DNA from: Pedobacter sp. HDW13
GTDB lineage: Bacteria; Bacteroidota; Bacteroidia; Sphingobacteriales; Sphingobacteriaceae
Reading direction: 5' to 3'
Assembly: GCF_011303555.1 (NCBI RefSeq)
Contig: NZ_CP049868.1
Coordinates: 1,674,001-1,738,000, forward strand
DNA: 64,000 nucleotides
The translations under genes and the position numbers were made by a program. How positions within the stretch are numbered: the first letter of the stretch is position 1; every line of letters starts with the position of its first letter. This document shows, piece after piece, positions 8,988 to 17,703 of this stretch. The notes beneath the pieces are model-generated. The model searched no databases, was not told the origin of the DNA, and was given only the letters and a program-made list of their open reading frames with translations.

Positions 8988-10871
8988 CTATTTCTTACCC
9001 AGGTTTTCTTGTAAAAACTCTTCTAAAGCCTTATACAAAGCCGTTCTTCCCTGCTGGCGTATTACCGGGTTAGGGCCTTCTTCTTTTTCGATGTAAGTAA
9101 CCTGAACATTGCGTTTTTTAAGTTCTTTAATAAACTGTACCCCTTCGGCTACGTTTACGCTTGGATCTTTAGGGTTTTGCGCAATAAAAATAGGCGATTT
9201 AAACCGATCAGCATGAAAAACAGGCGAAGCAAAGCGCATGTAATCTGTTTCGGTTACCGGATTGCCTACAATTTCGTAATACATCTGCAATTTAGCTTTT
9301 AAAAACGGCGGGAAGGTTTTCAGGTAACTAAACAGGTTAATTACGCCAGAATTCGATCCACCACATTTATAAAGATTGGGATTTTTATACAAACAATTTA
9401 AGGCAATATAGCCTCCAAAACCATTACCATAAATAGCAATCCGCTTCGGGTTGGCAATTTTCTGTGCAATTAGCCACCTGGCTCCATCATTCACATCATT
9501 TTGTATTTTATCGCCCCACTCTTTAAAGCCTGCTGCGTAAAATGATTTACCGTAACCGGTAGATCCACGGTAGTTTACCTGTAAAACAGCGTAGCCGCGG
9601 TTGGCTAAAAACTGTACCTCAGCATTATAACCCCAGCTATTTCTAGCTTTAGGCCCGTTATGCGGAAAAACTACAACCGGCAAATTAACTGCTTTTTTAT
9701 CTTTTGGCAGGGTTAAATAGCCGTTAATGGTTAAACCGTCGCTGCTCCTAAAACTAATGGGCTTCATGGTGCTCATGTCCTCTGGTTTAATAGCAGGACT
9801 CACATCAGTTAGTTTTTTTAGCTTATTATCTGCAGCGGTATATAAATAGTATGAACCAGGGTTTTTATCGGTAAAAGTGCGTATTATAAATACTTTATCG
9901 GTTCTATCTTTATCTGCAATTATCCACTCGGTACCTGGCAAAAGCTGATCTATTTTTGAATAAGCCAGTTTTGTACTGTCATCAAGATAATATTTCTCTC
10001 TTTTCCAGGTTTCGTAAGTTGCAAAAAGCATTTTTTTCCTGAACCGCGAGTAAGTGGCATCAACTACGTTTGAGGTATCGCCTGTAAAAAGCACCCGTTT
10101 TTCCTTTCCGGTAAGTAAATCGAGTTCTACCAGCGCATTTTTATCGCGGTTAACACTAGAAATGGCATAGAGACCATGCAATTTGGTTTCTGAAAAGGCA
10201 ACAGGCTGTAAAGTGGTTTCAAAGTTATTGGTAATTACCGGTTTGAACTCCTTGCCTGCATTTTCGCGGTACATTAAGGTTTCATTTACTCCATCACTGG
10301 CAATGGCTAACATCAGTTCACCTTTACAATCAGTCATCCACCGACTGAAATTACCCGGATTTTGGGCCAGCATATCCATGGCGCCGTTACGTACATTTAA
10401 GCGGTAAACGTCAAAAAGGGTCGAATCGCGTTTATTTGAAGAAACGATAATGTATTTATTATCAATCAACTGATCTTCAATTACCCTCAACCTGCTTTTT
10501 TCATTCGTATACAGCTGTACCTGTTTGCTACCATCTTTATTGATGACAAAAATATCAGATCTGCGCTCTTTCGATTCATCTTCGGTATAGTAGATCAATT
10601 CGTTGTTGCTTGTCCAAAAATGAAAGCTAATGCTCTTATCGTTCAGGTCGGTAAGCTGCACACTCTTCCCACTAGCCAGGTCTTCGGCAAAAAGTTCCAG
10701 CTTCTTGTTCTGTAGCTTTAAATACGAAAGGCTTTTCCCATCGGGCGAAATGCGGTAATAGGCTTTATCCTGCGTTTTAAAAAAATCATCTACAGGTATA
10801 GCACTATCATTCTTCCCTTTACAGGCAAAAATAAATACGACCATTAACAATAGAAAAATCCTTTTTAGCAT
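8988..10871 (-). CDS. S9-family (prolyl oligopeptidase-like) lipoprotein lacking catalytic Ser and His
   Basis: A 627-aa protein with a lipoprotein signal (MLKRIFLLLMVVFIFAC, Cys17), a WD40-like beta-propeller at about 25-350, and an alpha/beta-hydrolase domain at about 370-625 of the S9B/S9C type. Where the family has G-x-S-x-G-G, this protein reads GNGFGG, so residue 484 is Gly (codon GGT) instead of the nucleophile Ser. Where the catalytic His of GHG is expected, near residue 600, it reads EGPNP. The Asp-containing PKDPSV motif is kept. I infer a pseudo-enzyme, possibly a binding or sensing partner of the kinase encoded 3 bases downstream. Confidence 0.85.
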   Translation of the reverse strand: MLKRIFLLLMVVFIFACKGKNDSAIPVDDFFKTQDKAYYRISPDGKSLSYLKLQNKKLELFAEDLASGKSVQLTDLNDKSISFHFWTSNNELIYYTEDESKERRSDIFVINKDGSKQVQLYTNEKSRLRVIEDQLIDNKYIIVSSNKRDSTLFDVYRLNVRNGAMDMLAQNPGNFSRWMTDCKGELMLAIASDGVNETLMYRENAGKEFKPVITNNFETTLQPVAFSETKLHGLYAISSVNRDKNALVELDLLTGKEKRVLFTGDTSNVVDATYSRFRKKMLFATYETWKREKYYLDDSTKLAYSKIDQLLPGTEWIIADKDRTDKVFIIRTFTDKNPGSYYLYTAADNKLKKLTDVSPAIKPEDMSTMKPISFRSSDGLTINGYLTLPKDKKAVNLPVVVFPHNGPKARNSWGYNAEVQFLANRGYAVLQVNYRGSTGYGKSFYAAGFKEWGDKIQNDVNDGARWLIAQKIANPKRIAIYGNGFGGYIALNCLYKNPNLYKCGGSNSGVINLFSYLKTFPPFLKAKLQMYYEIVGNPVTETDYMRFASPVFHADRFKSPIFIAQNPKDPSVNVAEGVQFIKELKKRNVQVTYIEKEEGPNPVIRQQGRTALYKALEEFLQENLGKK

Positions 10872-10893
10872 AAATAAATCCTCAACGGGACAA

Positions 10894-10901
10894 CAAAAAT
10901 A
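10894..10901 (-). promoter_or_regulatory. Bacteroidota -7 promoter element (TATTTTTG)
   Basis: The minus strand reads TATTTTTG, matching the TAnnTTTG -7 consensus, 22 bases upstream of the S9-like gene. It is the probable promoter of the S9/kinase/regulator operon. A -33 element is not obvious. Confidence 0.5.
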
Positions 10902-11099
10902 ACTATCACAACAACTTAACCACGATTTACACCAACAATGTTACCTATGCAACCAATAATAAGTAGTGGTTCAATTTAGTATTTATAACATATACACAAA
11001 ATAAAATACAGGTAACATTTAAAATACGTTTTATATAAGATAGTGGTTTAGCTAAACCTTTATTAAAATGTTACATTTAAAACTTATAATTTAGGCTTT

Positions 11100-12922
11100 A
11101 TGAACCGTTTGCTTTTCATCATATTCTTAACGCTTACGCTGGGGGCCAATGCTCAGATTTTTCTCCCTGGCCAATCAATAGCGCCAGACGAAAGCACTTT
11201 AGCCATACAATATTATCAGGATGGAGATTATGAAAAAGCACTTGTTTTGCTAGAAAAACTTTATGCCATCCCCAACAACGAAGCCTATTTTGACATCTAT
11301 TTTAACACCTTAATAAAGCTAAAGCGATATGATGTAGCCGAAAAGGTAGTTAAACGTGAGATTAAGAAAAATCCACAGAGCGATATGTACCCCATTGCTT
11401 TGGGCAAATTGTACCAGGAAAAAGGCGATGTACAGGCGGCGAATAAAATTTTTACTGATGTAATTTCTAAACTCCCGAAAGATGAATTTAAGATCAGGAA
11501 TTTAGCCAATAACTTTTACCGTTTCGAAAATTACGATTTTGCGGTACAAACGTTTAAACAGGGCCGGAGAATATTAGGCAATGAGCAGCTATTTACTTTC
11601 GAACTGCTAAATATCTACAGGTTTAAAAAGGATAAGCCCATGCTGATGCAGGAATATCTGGATGCATTTGCTACAATGCCACAGCTTTTACCACAGGCAG
11701 AAGCTGTACTTTCGGCTGTTTTTGAAGATAAAAACGATTACCAGCTTTTTCAGGGGCAATTTTGAAAAAGATACAGAAAGAGCCCGATGCCGAAATTTAT
11801 ATCCAGTTGCTTACCTGGAATTACATACAACAACAGGAATTTGATATGGCCCTGCGCCAGCTCATTGCTTTTGATAAACGTACTAAAGCAGATGGAGGAA
11901 CCTTATTTAATGCCATTTATACTTTTGTAGATAACAATGCATACGAAACCGCTATAAAAGCATACGAATACCTTTTAACCAAAGGAAAGGATAACCAGTA
12001 TTATCTGCCATCAAAAATCGAAATGCTAAACACCCGTTACAACCTGCGTACCAGCGGGAAATATACAGTTGCTGAACTTGATTTACTGGCCAAAGATTAC
12101 GAGGCTTTACTGGCCGAAAACGGCAAAAACCGCAATACCCTTTTTGCCATTAAAAAACTGGCTAATTTACAGGCTTACTATCTCAATAAACCCGCATTGG
12201 CCGAAAAAGAACTGGAAGAAGCCATAAAAATGCCGGGCGTTAACGACCAAGAAGTAGGCCAGCTGAAACTTGATTTAGGCGATATTTACATTTTAACCAA
12301 CGAACCCTGGGAGGCATTTTTGGTTTACGAACAGGTAAGCAAGCAATTTGAAGGGCAGCCTATTGGCAACGAAGCACGTTTCCGCAGCGCTAAGCTTTCT
12401 TTTTATCAGGGTAATTTCGAATACAGTAACGGCCAATGCCTGGTTTTAAAAGCCGCCACCTCGCAATTAATTGCAAACGATGCCCTGAACTTAAGTTTAT
12501 TGATTAACGACAACATTCAAACGCCTGCAGATAGCAACGCGTTAAAAATGTACGCCGATGCAGAGATGCTTTTATTTAGGAACCTGCCTGAACGTGCCAT
12601 CAAAAAAATGGACAGTATTGCCATTGCTTTTCCGCAAAACAGCCTTACCGATGCCATTATGATGAGTAAAGCGAGGATTTTGATTAAAGCAAACGATTTT
12701 CAAAAAGCAGCCGATATCCTTAAAAAAGTAACCGATGATTTTAAAGATGGCATATGGACGGATGATGCCCTTTTTACCCTTGGCGATTTATACGAGAAAA
12801 AACTAAACGATATTGCTCAGGCAAAAATTTATTTCCAAAAACTGATTACCGATTATCCCGGCAGTATGTTTAGCGCCGAAGCCAGGAAAAGGTTTAGGAA
12901 TTTACGCGGAGATGGGGTTTAG
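11100..12922 (+). pseudogene. Tetratricopeptide-repeat secreted protein, split by a one-base frameshift
   Basis: Two frames together encode one TPR protein of about 607 aa. The first part (11100-11765) begins with a signal peptide (MNRLLFIIFLTLTLGANAQ) and TPR units such as YYQDGDYEKALVLLEKLY. It stops at TGA 11763-11765. The second part is open from 11762 in the -1 frame and continues TPR-like helices to 12922 (for example ADILKKVTDDFKDG and DDALFTLGDLYEKKL). Adding one T in the T run at 11760-11763 would join them. The protein is probably a periplasmic scaffold. It may be intact in the living cell if the missing T is a sequencing error. Confidence 0.8.
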
Positions 12923-12961
12923 TTAATTGGTTGACTGTTTAAATCGGTTAATTGTTACAAA

Positions 12962-12989
12962 CTCAATTTATCAAATTAGATAAATTGAG
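12962..12989. terminator. Hairpin between convergent genes
   Basis: Perfect 11-bp stem CTCAATTTATC / GATAAATTGAG with a 6-base loop, between the convergent TPR gene and the DUF2007-like gene. It is probably a bidirectional terminator. Confidence 0.6.
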
Positions 12990-12995
12990 CCTTGT

Positions 12996-13646
12996 TTAAA
13001 TGTAATTTCTAAATTGAAGAAAAGCAGAAACCATAATCCCTAAAATCCCCAATATTAAAATACGTTCGCCATGTACCCTATCTCCATGCACATAACCAAC
13101 AATCCTTTCGCCATTGGGCAAAGTTTTTTTGTGGTTTCTTAAGTATAATCCAATTACCACGGCAAAGAGTCCTCCAAGAACTGCTGTAACATAGCCTGCA
13201 ACGATAAGTCCTTGTGGAGCTTTATCTGGTTCGGCCAACACATCTATTCTTTTTGCCTTAAGCAACTCAATCTGATCATCGTTTATCTCAATTCCCCGTT
13301 CCTTTAATATTTTTTTGGCCAGTAAAAAATCTAAACTGCTCCATTCATCCTGTTTTACTACAATCTCCTTTAGTTCCTCATTGCTGAAATCAAAAATGTA
13401 ATAATCAGGTTCTATATATGCTAAATCATTCTCTGCCAATTGCTGTAACAAAGTATTGGCCCGTTCAAAGTCTGCCGATTTCAACTTAACCCTAAAATCC
13501 TTATCAATTTCGTTATTGGCGAACGAAACATCAAAATCTGCAGAAACATCCTCCAATTCAACCTCAATCCCATTTTCCTTTAATGTTTCTGTTAGTACCA
13601 ATGCAGCAGCTTTATCATTAAATCGTTGAAAGGTTACAAAATCCAT
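12996..13646 (-). CDS. DUF2007-like protein with two C-terminal membrane segments
   Basis: A 216-aa protein. Residues 1-75 resemble a DUF2007-type signal-transducing domain (beta strand FVTFQRFND, a helix, then RVKLKSADFERANTLL). A middle acidic region of about 70 residues follows, and two hydrophobic helices at about 145-166 (IVAGYVTAVLGGLFAVVIGL) and 195-212 anchor it in the inner membrane. No enzymatic motif is visible, and the function is unknown. It is a single gene, convergent with the TPR protein and divergent from the DUF4286 gene. Confidence 0.7.
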   Translation of the reverse strand: MDFVTFQRFNDKAAALVLTETLKENGIEVELEDVSADFDVSFANNEIDKDFRVKLKSADFERANTLLQQLAENDLAYIEPDYYIFDFSNEELKEIVVKQDEWSSLDFLLAKKILKERGIEINDDQIELLKAKRIDVLAEPDKAPQGLIVAGYVTAVLGGLFAVVIGLYLRNHKKTLPNGERIVGYVHGDRVHGERILILGILGIMVSAFLQFRNYI

Positions 13647-13901
13647 GGTTATTATAACTATTTAGGTGCGAATAAAGATATATATTAAAATGTTTCTGGT
13701 AATTTCTTTTATGTAGAAGTTGGCCACCATTGTTACTCAGTTAGCTTACTGGTAAAAGAATCATTTTATAATAAAAAACCAGTTATAAATGCAATAATTG
13801 AGTTAATCTACTTTGAAACCTTCCTGCAGTGTGCAGCAGCAAATCAAAGTAAAAATAGAGGTGAAAGGCTTGTTCCAATTTTTTAGCCATGATATATTAT
13901 T

Positions 13902-13909
13902 TATCTTTG
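13902..13909 (+). promoter_or_regulatory. -7 promoter element (TATCTTTG) four bases before a start codon
   Basis: TATCTTTG fits the TAnnTTTG consensus. It ends only 4 bases before the ATG at 13914, so transcription would begin at or within a few bases of the start codon (leaderless or nearly so). Confidence 0.65.
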
Positions 13910-13913
13910 CAGT

Positions 13914-14216
13914 ATGTACTTATACAATGTTACGCTCATTTTAGAAGATGCTGCAGCCCAGGAATGGTTGCAGTGGATGCAGGAAACCCATATTCCACAG
14001 GTAATGGCTACTGGCATGTTTGTGTCTAACCGTTTGTTAAAGGTGGTAGATTCGCCAAATGAAGGCGTAACCTATTGCGCACAATACGTAGTAGATAGTT
14101 TAGAAAACTACAACCAATATCAGGAAGTTTTCGCACCACCTTTACAGACCGAATTAAACGAAAGATACAAAAACCGTTTTGTAGCCTACCGCAGCTTGAT
14201 GGAGTTTATCGGTTAA
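13914..14216 (+). CDS. DUF4286 family protein
   Basis: A 100-aa cytoplasmic protein with the pattern of DUF4286: an N-terminal strand MYLYNVTLILEDAA, a W-L-Q-W-M helix, a central Y-C-A-Q-Y-V strand and a C-terminal RFVAYRSLMEF. Homologues are widespread in Bacteroidota, and the fold resembles a dimeric alpha/beta barrel (ferredoxin-like). No catalytic residues are recognised. Its strong promoter element almost touches the ATG. Confidence 0.85.
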   Translation: MYLYNVTLILEDAAAQEWLQWMQETHIPQVMATGMFVSNRLLKVVDSPNEGVTYCAQYVVDSLENYNQYQEVFAPPLQTELNERYKNRFVAYRSLMEFIG

Positions 14217-14240
14217 GTTTAAAAGGATTAAATTTTGAAT

Positions 14241-14277
14241 GAGTGAATTGAATGTAAACAACATCATTCAATCACTC
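14241..14277. terminator. Inverted repeat between convergent genes
   Basis: GAGTGAATTGAATG pairs with CATTCAATCACTC (13 bp with one bulged A, 10-base loop). It is placed between convergent DUF4286 and MazG-like genes and related to the repeat at 6396-6437. Confidence 0.55.
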
Positions 14278-14298
14278 AACCATTAATGCATTCCATAA

Positions 14299-14625
14299 TT
14301 ACTTTAGCTTCTCATTATTCTTGTGCCGGTCGACATCACGGATACTTTTCTTTTCGAGGTTTTTCGCTAAAGCTTCGGTTAAGTTAATGCCGGTTTGGTT
14401 GGCCAGGCAAATTAGAACAAACATCACGTCGGCCATTTCATCAGCCAGATTTACATCCTCGTCGCTTTTTTTAAACGATTGCTCACCGTATTTACGGGCC
14501 ATAATGCGGGCTACTTCGCCAACCTCTTCCATTAAAATGGCGGTATTGGTTAACTCGTTAAAATAACGGATACCTGTTGTTTTAATCCAACGGTCTACTG
14601 TTTCCTGTGCTTCGTTAATGGTCAT
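14299..14625 (-). CDS. MazG-like nucleotide pyrophosphohydrolase
   Basis: A 108-aa all-alpha NTP pyrophosphohydrolase of the MazG/dUTPase-like superfamily. The metal-binding signature is present: LMEEVGEVARIM (E-x-x-E) followed by LADEMADVMFVLICLANQ (E-x-x-D). Such single-domain enzymes hydrolyse non-canonical NTPs to the monophosphate and pyrophosphate. Its start overlaps the end of the upstream glycosyltransferase gene by 11 bases, so translation is probably coupled. It is the last gene of a dtd-glycosyltransferase-mazG operon. Confidence 0.88.
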   Translation of the reverse strand: MTINEAQETVDRWIKTTGIRYFNELTNTAILMEEVGEVARIMARKYGEQSFKKSDEDVNLADEMADVMFVLICLANQTGINLTEALAKNLEKKSIRDVDRHKNNEKLK

Positions 14626-16177
14626 GTTTTTCTTCTTCTATTTCTGATTGTATCCTGCTGTTAATATCAATGGTAGCATCCTCCAGTAAAAAAACTGCTG
14701 CGCCCTTTTCTCTGGCATAAGGCGTAGTTACCTCTCCTATTTTGGTTATTTTCTTAAAAAATGGCTGCTCTTTTTTTCGTTGTGGATCTTCCTCGTTCGG
14801 TTCCCTGATCAGAATTAAATGTTTAATTGGTTTATCCATTTTAAACCAGTACAAATAATCAGCATTGTAAGTTACCGTATTTATATTTTTAAATTTCGAA
14901 TAGTAGTTTATTGCGCCTGCCTCACCGTAATTATCGGCACGTACCAATAAGGCCGATTTATCTTTAACTCGGGCATATGCCGAATCTGTTAACCTGGCCA
15001 TTTCTTTCCAACCTTGCATATCAGCAAAATCCTGCGGTAAATCGTGCTGTAGTCCATCCTCCCAACGCAAAGACCCTACCCTGGCAAATTTATTGTGTTT
15101 AGCAACAATTTGTTGTGGACTTAAAATCGGGTAGGCATATTTTACAGTGATACTAAACAATGCAAGAGGTAAAATTATCATTAAAACCCTGAGGTATTTT
15201 TTCCACCGCTGGTTAAACAACAAGGCCAAATAAGTGCAGCCAGCAGCTATAACAACAGGATATAAACCTGCCGCATAATAAGCTTTGGCCCTAAACCAGG
15301 TAAACAAGCCCAGCGAAATCACAAAACCAATCACAATCCACCGGTAAGGGGCAAAGGTTTTACTAAAAAGCAAAGCCCATAAACCGGCCAAAACAATAAA
15401 AATGATATTGAAATAATACAAAAGCTGATCCTTTAAAAAATCGGCTCTGTTAATTTTATCGAGTTGCGTTCTGGCCAGTTCTTTCATGTGGCCAACAACC
15501 GGAAAATGATGGTGGTATTGCCAAAGTAAATTGGGGAGCATAACCAGCAAAGCAACAAGCCCAGCAAAATACAGGTGGTTATTTTTATAAATTTTGCGCT
15601 GGTTAGAGATCAGTAAGGCAGGCAGTAAACCCGCGGCCAAAAAGCAAATACTGTATTTGTTTAAGAAACCAATACCAAGGGCTAAAGCCATAAAATACAA
15701 GTATCGGTTTTCTTTGGTATTGATATACCTAATCAGGAAAAAGTAAATGGCAGTCCAGCTTAAGAGATCAAATGCATTCGGTTGGAAAAGTAAATCCAGG
15801 CGGCCAACCGCGCAGCATATTAAAGCAATAGCAGAAAGCACTTTTGCATAGAGGCCTCCTCTAAACTCGGCTACAATTTTCCAGGTAAAAATTAAAGTTG
15901 CCGCGCCAATGCTTGCCGTAACCAACCGAACAGCTGCCTCGCTTTTTCCTAAAAACTGAATTAAAAGTGCAAAAATCGAAGTAACCGGTGGTACCGACTG
16001 AAAGCCCCAGGCAAGGTGATTGGCCTGATCCAGATGTAAAAACTCATCGCGATGTAGGCTATAGGCGGCATTAACAAAAAAGAAGGGCAAAATGAGTTTT
16101 ACAATAACAAATCCACAAAGCACTGCTAAATCCACCTGTGGGGATTTCGACGTTCTAAAGTTGATATCATTTTGCAT
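14615..16177 (-). CDS. Family 39-type membrane glycosyltransferase (ArnT/PMT-like)
   Basis: A 520-aa polytopic protein with about 10-12 membrane helices. The first periplasmic loop carries the H-R-D-E motif (SLHRDEFLHLD) that supplies the acidic residue of GT-C polyprenyl-phosphate-sugar transferases. The C-terminal 150 residues form a soluble domain. The family transfers sugars from polyprenyl-phosphate donors to lipids or proteins at the outer face of the inner membrane; the acceptor is unknown. It lies 17 bases after dtd and overlaps the MazG-like gene. Confidence 0.85.
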   Translation of the reverse strand: MQNDINFRTSKSPQVDLAVLCGFVIVKLILPFFFVNAAYSLHRDEFLHLDQANHLAWGFQSVPPVTSIFALLIQFLGKSEAAVRLVTASIGAATLIFTWKIVAEFRGGLYAKVLSAIALICCAVGRLDLLFQPNAFDLLSWTAIYFFLIRYINTKENRYLYFMALALGIGFLNKYSICFLAAGLLPALLISNQRKIYKNNHLYFAGLVALLVMLPNLLWQYHHHFPVVGHMKELARTQLDKINRADFLKDQLLYYFNIIFIVLAGLWALLFSKTFAPYRWIVIGFVISLGLFTWFRAKAYYAAGLYPVVIAAGCTYLALLFNQRWKKYLRVLMIILPLALFSITVKYAYPILSPQQIVAKHNKFARVGSLRWEDGLQHDLPQDFADMQGWKEMARLTDSAYARVKDKSALLVRADNYGEAGAINYYSKFKNINTVTYNADYLYWFKMDKPIKHLILIREPNEEDPQRKKEQPFFKKITKIGEVTTPYAREKGAAVFLLEDATIDINSRIQSEIEEEKHDH

Positions 16178-16194
16178 ATATACCTGTTTGGAGT

Positions 16195-16647
16195 TTATTC
16201 CTTATCCTTCGTATCGATTAATATGGTAACCGGCCCGTCGTTAAGTAAAGCTATTTTCATATCCGCACCAAAAATCCCTGTTTTTACTCGCTTACCAAGC
16301 AAGGCCGACAATTTTTCAATCATTTTTTCATAAAGCGGTACCGCAACATCAGGTTTTGCCGCACGGGTAAATCCCGGTCGGTTACCCTTTTTGGTCGAAG
16401 CAAATAAAGTAAACTGACTAATTAAAAGAATATTTCCGTCTACATCGGCAAGAGCTTTGTTCATCAAGCCATTTTCATCGCCGAAAACCCGCATGCCTAC
16501 AATTTTCTGTGCCAGCCAATCTAAATCTTCGTTCGTATCAGCATCTTCAATTCCCAGCAGCACTAAAAAACCGGTTTCAATTTGTCCGGTAATCTCGCCC
16601 TCAACTGTGCAACTTGCCTGTGTAACTCTTTGTAAAACTGCCCGCAT
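16195..16647 (-). CDS. dtd: D-aminoacyl-tRNA deacylase
   Basis: A 150-aa homodimeric proofreading enzyme that hydrolyses D-amino acids (and mischarged glycine) from tRNA. The start MRAVLQRVTQASCTV is canonical. Both active-site signatures are seen: the S-Q-F-T motif in LLISQFTLFA, and the Gly-cis-Pro motif in the region NRPGFTRAA. The length fits DTD (about 145-150 aa). It is the first gene of a minus-strand operon, divergent from the lipoprotein gene at 16678. Confidence 0.96.
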   Translation of the reverse strand: MRAVLQRVTQASCTVEGEITGQIETGFLVLLGIEDADTNEDLDWLAQKIVGMRVFGDENGLMNKALADVDGNILLISQFTLFASTKKGNRPGFTRAAKPDVAVPLYEKMIEKLSALLGKRVKTGIFGADMKIALLNDGPVTILIDTKDKE

Positions 16648-16654
16648 TTTATAT

Positions 16655-16662
16655 TACTTTTG
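16655..16662 (+). promoter_or_regulatory. -7 promoter element (TACTTTTG)
   Basis: TACTTTTG matches TAnnTTTG and lies 15 bases upstream of the ATG at 16678. It also supports that ATG over the earlier in-frame ATG at 16660, which would lie within the promoter. Confidence 0.55.
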
Positions 16663-16677
16663 ATCGATAAAATTGAT

Positions 16678-17703
16678 ATGCGCAAGATAAGTATTTTAGT
16701 GATTTTTGCCTTTTTCTTATTCGGCTGTAAGCAAAAATCGGTTATTCACCCTACTTTTTATTACTGGAAAACCGATTACCGCAATAAACCAGCAGAAACT
16801 ACTTACCTCAATCAGTTTAAATCAAAATCGCTCTACGTGCGCATAATGGATGTAGATTTTAATCCGGATATACAGCAGCCCGCTCCTGTTTCGCCCATTA
16901 AATTTTCTGATTCTTTGCCTGACGGGCTGAACATTATTCCGGTTGTATTTATTGTGAACAACGTTTTCAATAAAATCGATTCGCAGCAAACAGCCGTTTT
17001 AGCCAGCCGCATAGCCAAATTTGTAGATGATAAGGTGAAACAATCGGGAAAGCGAAATTATGCCGAACTGCAGATCGATTGCGACTGGACCAAAACCACC
17101 AAAGTTGCCTACTTTAAATTTCTTGAACAATTAAAAGCAACCCCACTTTTGAAGGGCAAAGCCATTTCGGTAACCTTACGCCTGCACCAGGTTAAAAACA
17201 TTGTATCGAGCGGAATTCCACCGGTAGAAAGGGCAATTTTAATGTGCTACAATATGGGTAACCTGCGCAAATACGGCGAACAGAACTCTATTTTAAATCA
17301 GCACGAAATGGATCTTTACCTCAAAGATTATCTGGCGCAATACCCGCTGGCACTTGATGTGGCTTTACCCATTTTTGAGTGGGCTGTGGTGTTCAGAAAT
17401 CAGGAGTATGCAGGTATTTCCAAACACATCAGTAAAGTACAACTAGAGGACCCAAAACTTTTTAAACAGCGCAAAAATTCCATTTTATACGATTTACTTG
17501 TTGATTACCCCGATGCAGGCTTAAAAAGTGGCGATGTAGTACGCTGGGAAGAAATTTCGGCACAAGATTTATCTTCTACTGCTAAATTTTTATCCCGATA
17601 TTTAAAGCCTGAAGAACGAAACCTTGTTTTCTACCATTTAGACACCGACCTGTTAAAACATTTTACCCATGATGACTTTCAAAAAATTATCGCTGATCTC
17701 TAG
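16678..17703 (+). CDS. Lipoprotein of unknown function
   Basis: About 341 aa, with a type II signal MRKISILVIFAFFLFGC. The body has features of a TIM-barrel-like domain (LQIDCDWTKTTKVAYFKFLEQLK, VTLRLHQVK, ILMCYNMGNL, LDVALPIFEWAVV), reminiscent of glycoside-hydrolase-like putative lipoproteins. Catalytic residues cannot be assigned with confidence. The ATG at 16678 is preferred over 16660 because it begins directly with the charged n-region and leaves the promoter free. The next gene overlaps by 35 bases, so the two are coupled. Confidence 0.75.
   Translation: MRKISILVIFAFFLFGCKQKSVIHPTFYYWKTDYRNKPAETTYLNQFKSKSLYVRIMDVDFNPDIQQPAPVSPIKFSDSLPDGLNIIPVVFIVNNVFNKIDSQQTAVLASRIAKFVDDKVKQSGKRNYAELQIDCDWTKTTKVAYFKFLEQLKATPLLKGKAISVTLRLHQVKNIVSSGIPPVERAILMCYNMGNLRKYGEQNSILNQHEMDLYLKDYLAQYPLALDVALPIFEWAVVFRNQEYAGISKHISKVQLEDPKLFKQRKNSILYDLLVDYPDAGLKSGDVVRWEEISAQDLSSTAKFLSRYLKPEERNLVFYHLDTDLLKHFTHDDFQKIIADL

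Noticed and set aside
11755..11770. Programmed -1 frameshift in the TPR gene
   Set aside because: No standard slippery heptamer, and four other genes show the same one-base loss, so sequence error is simpler.
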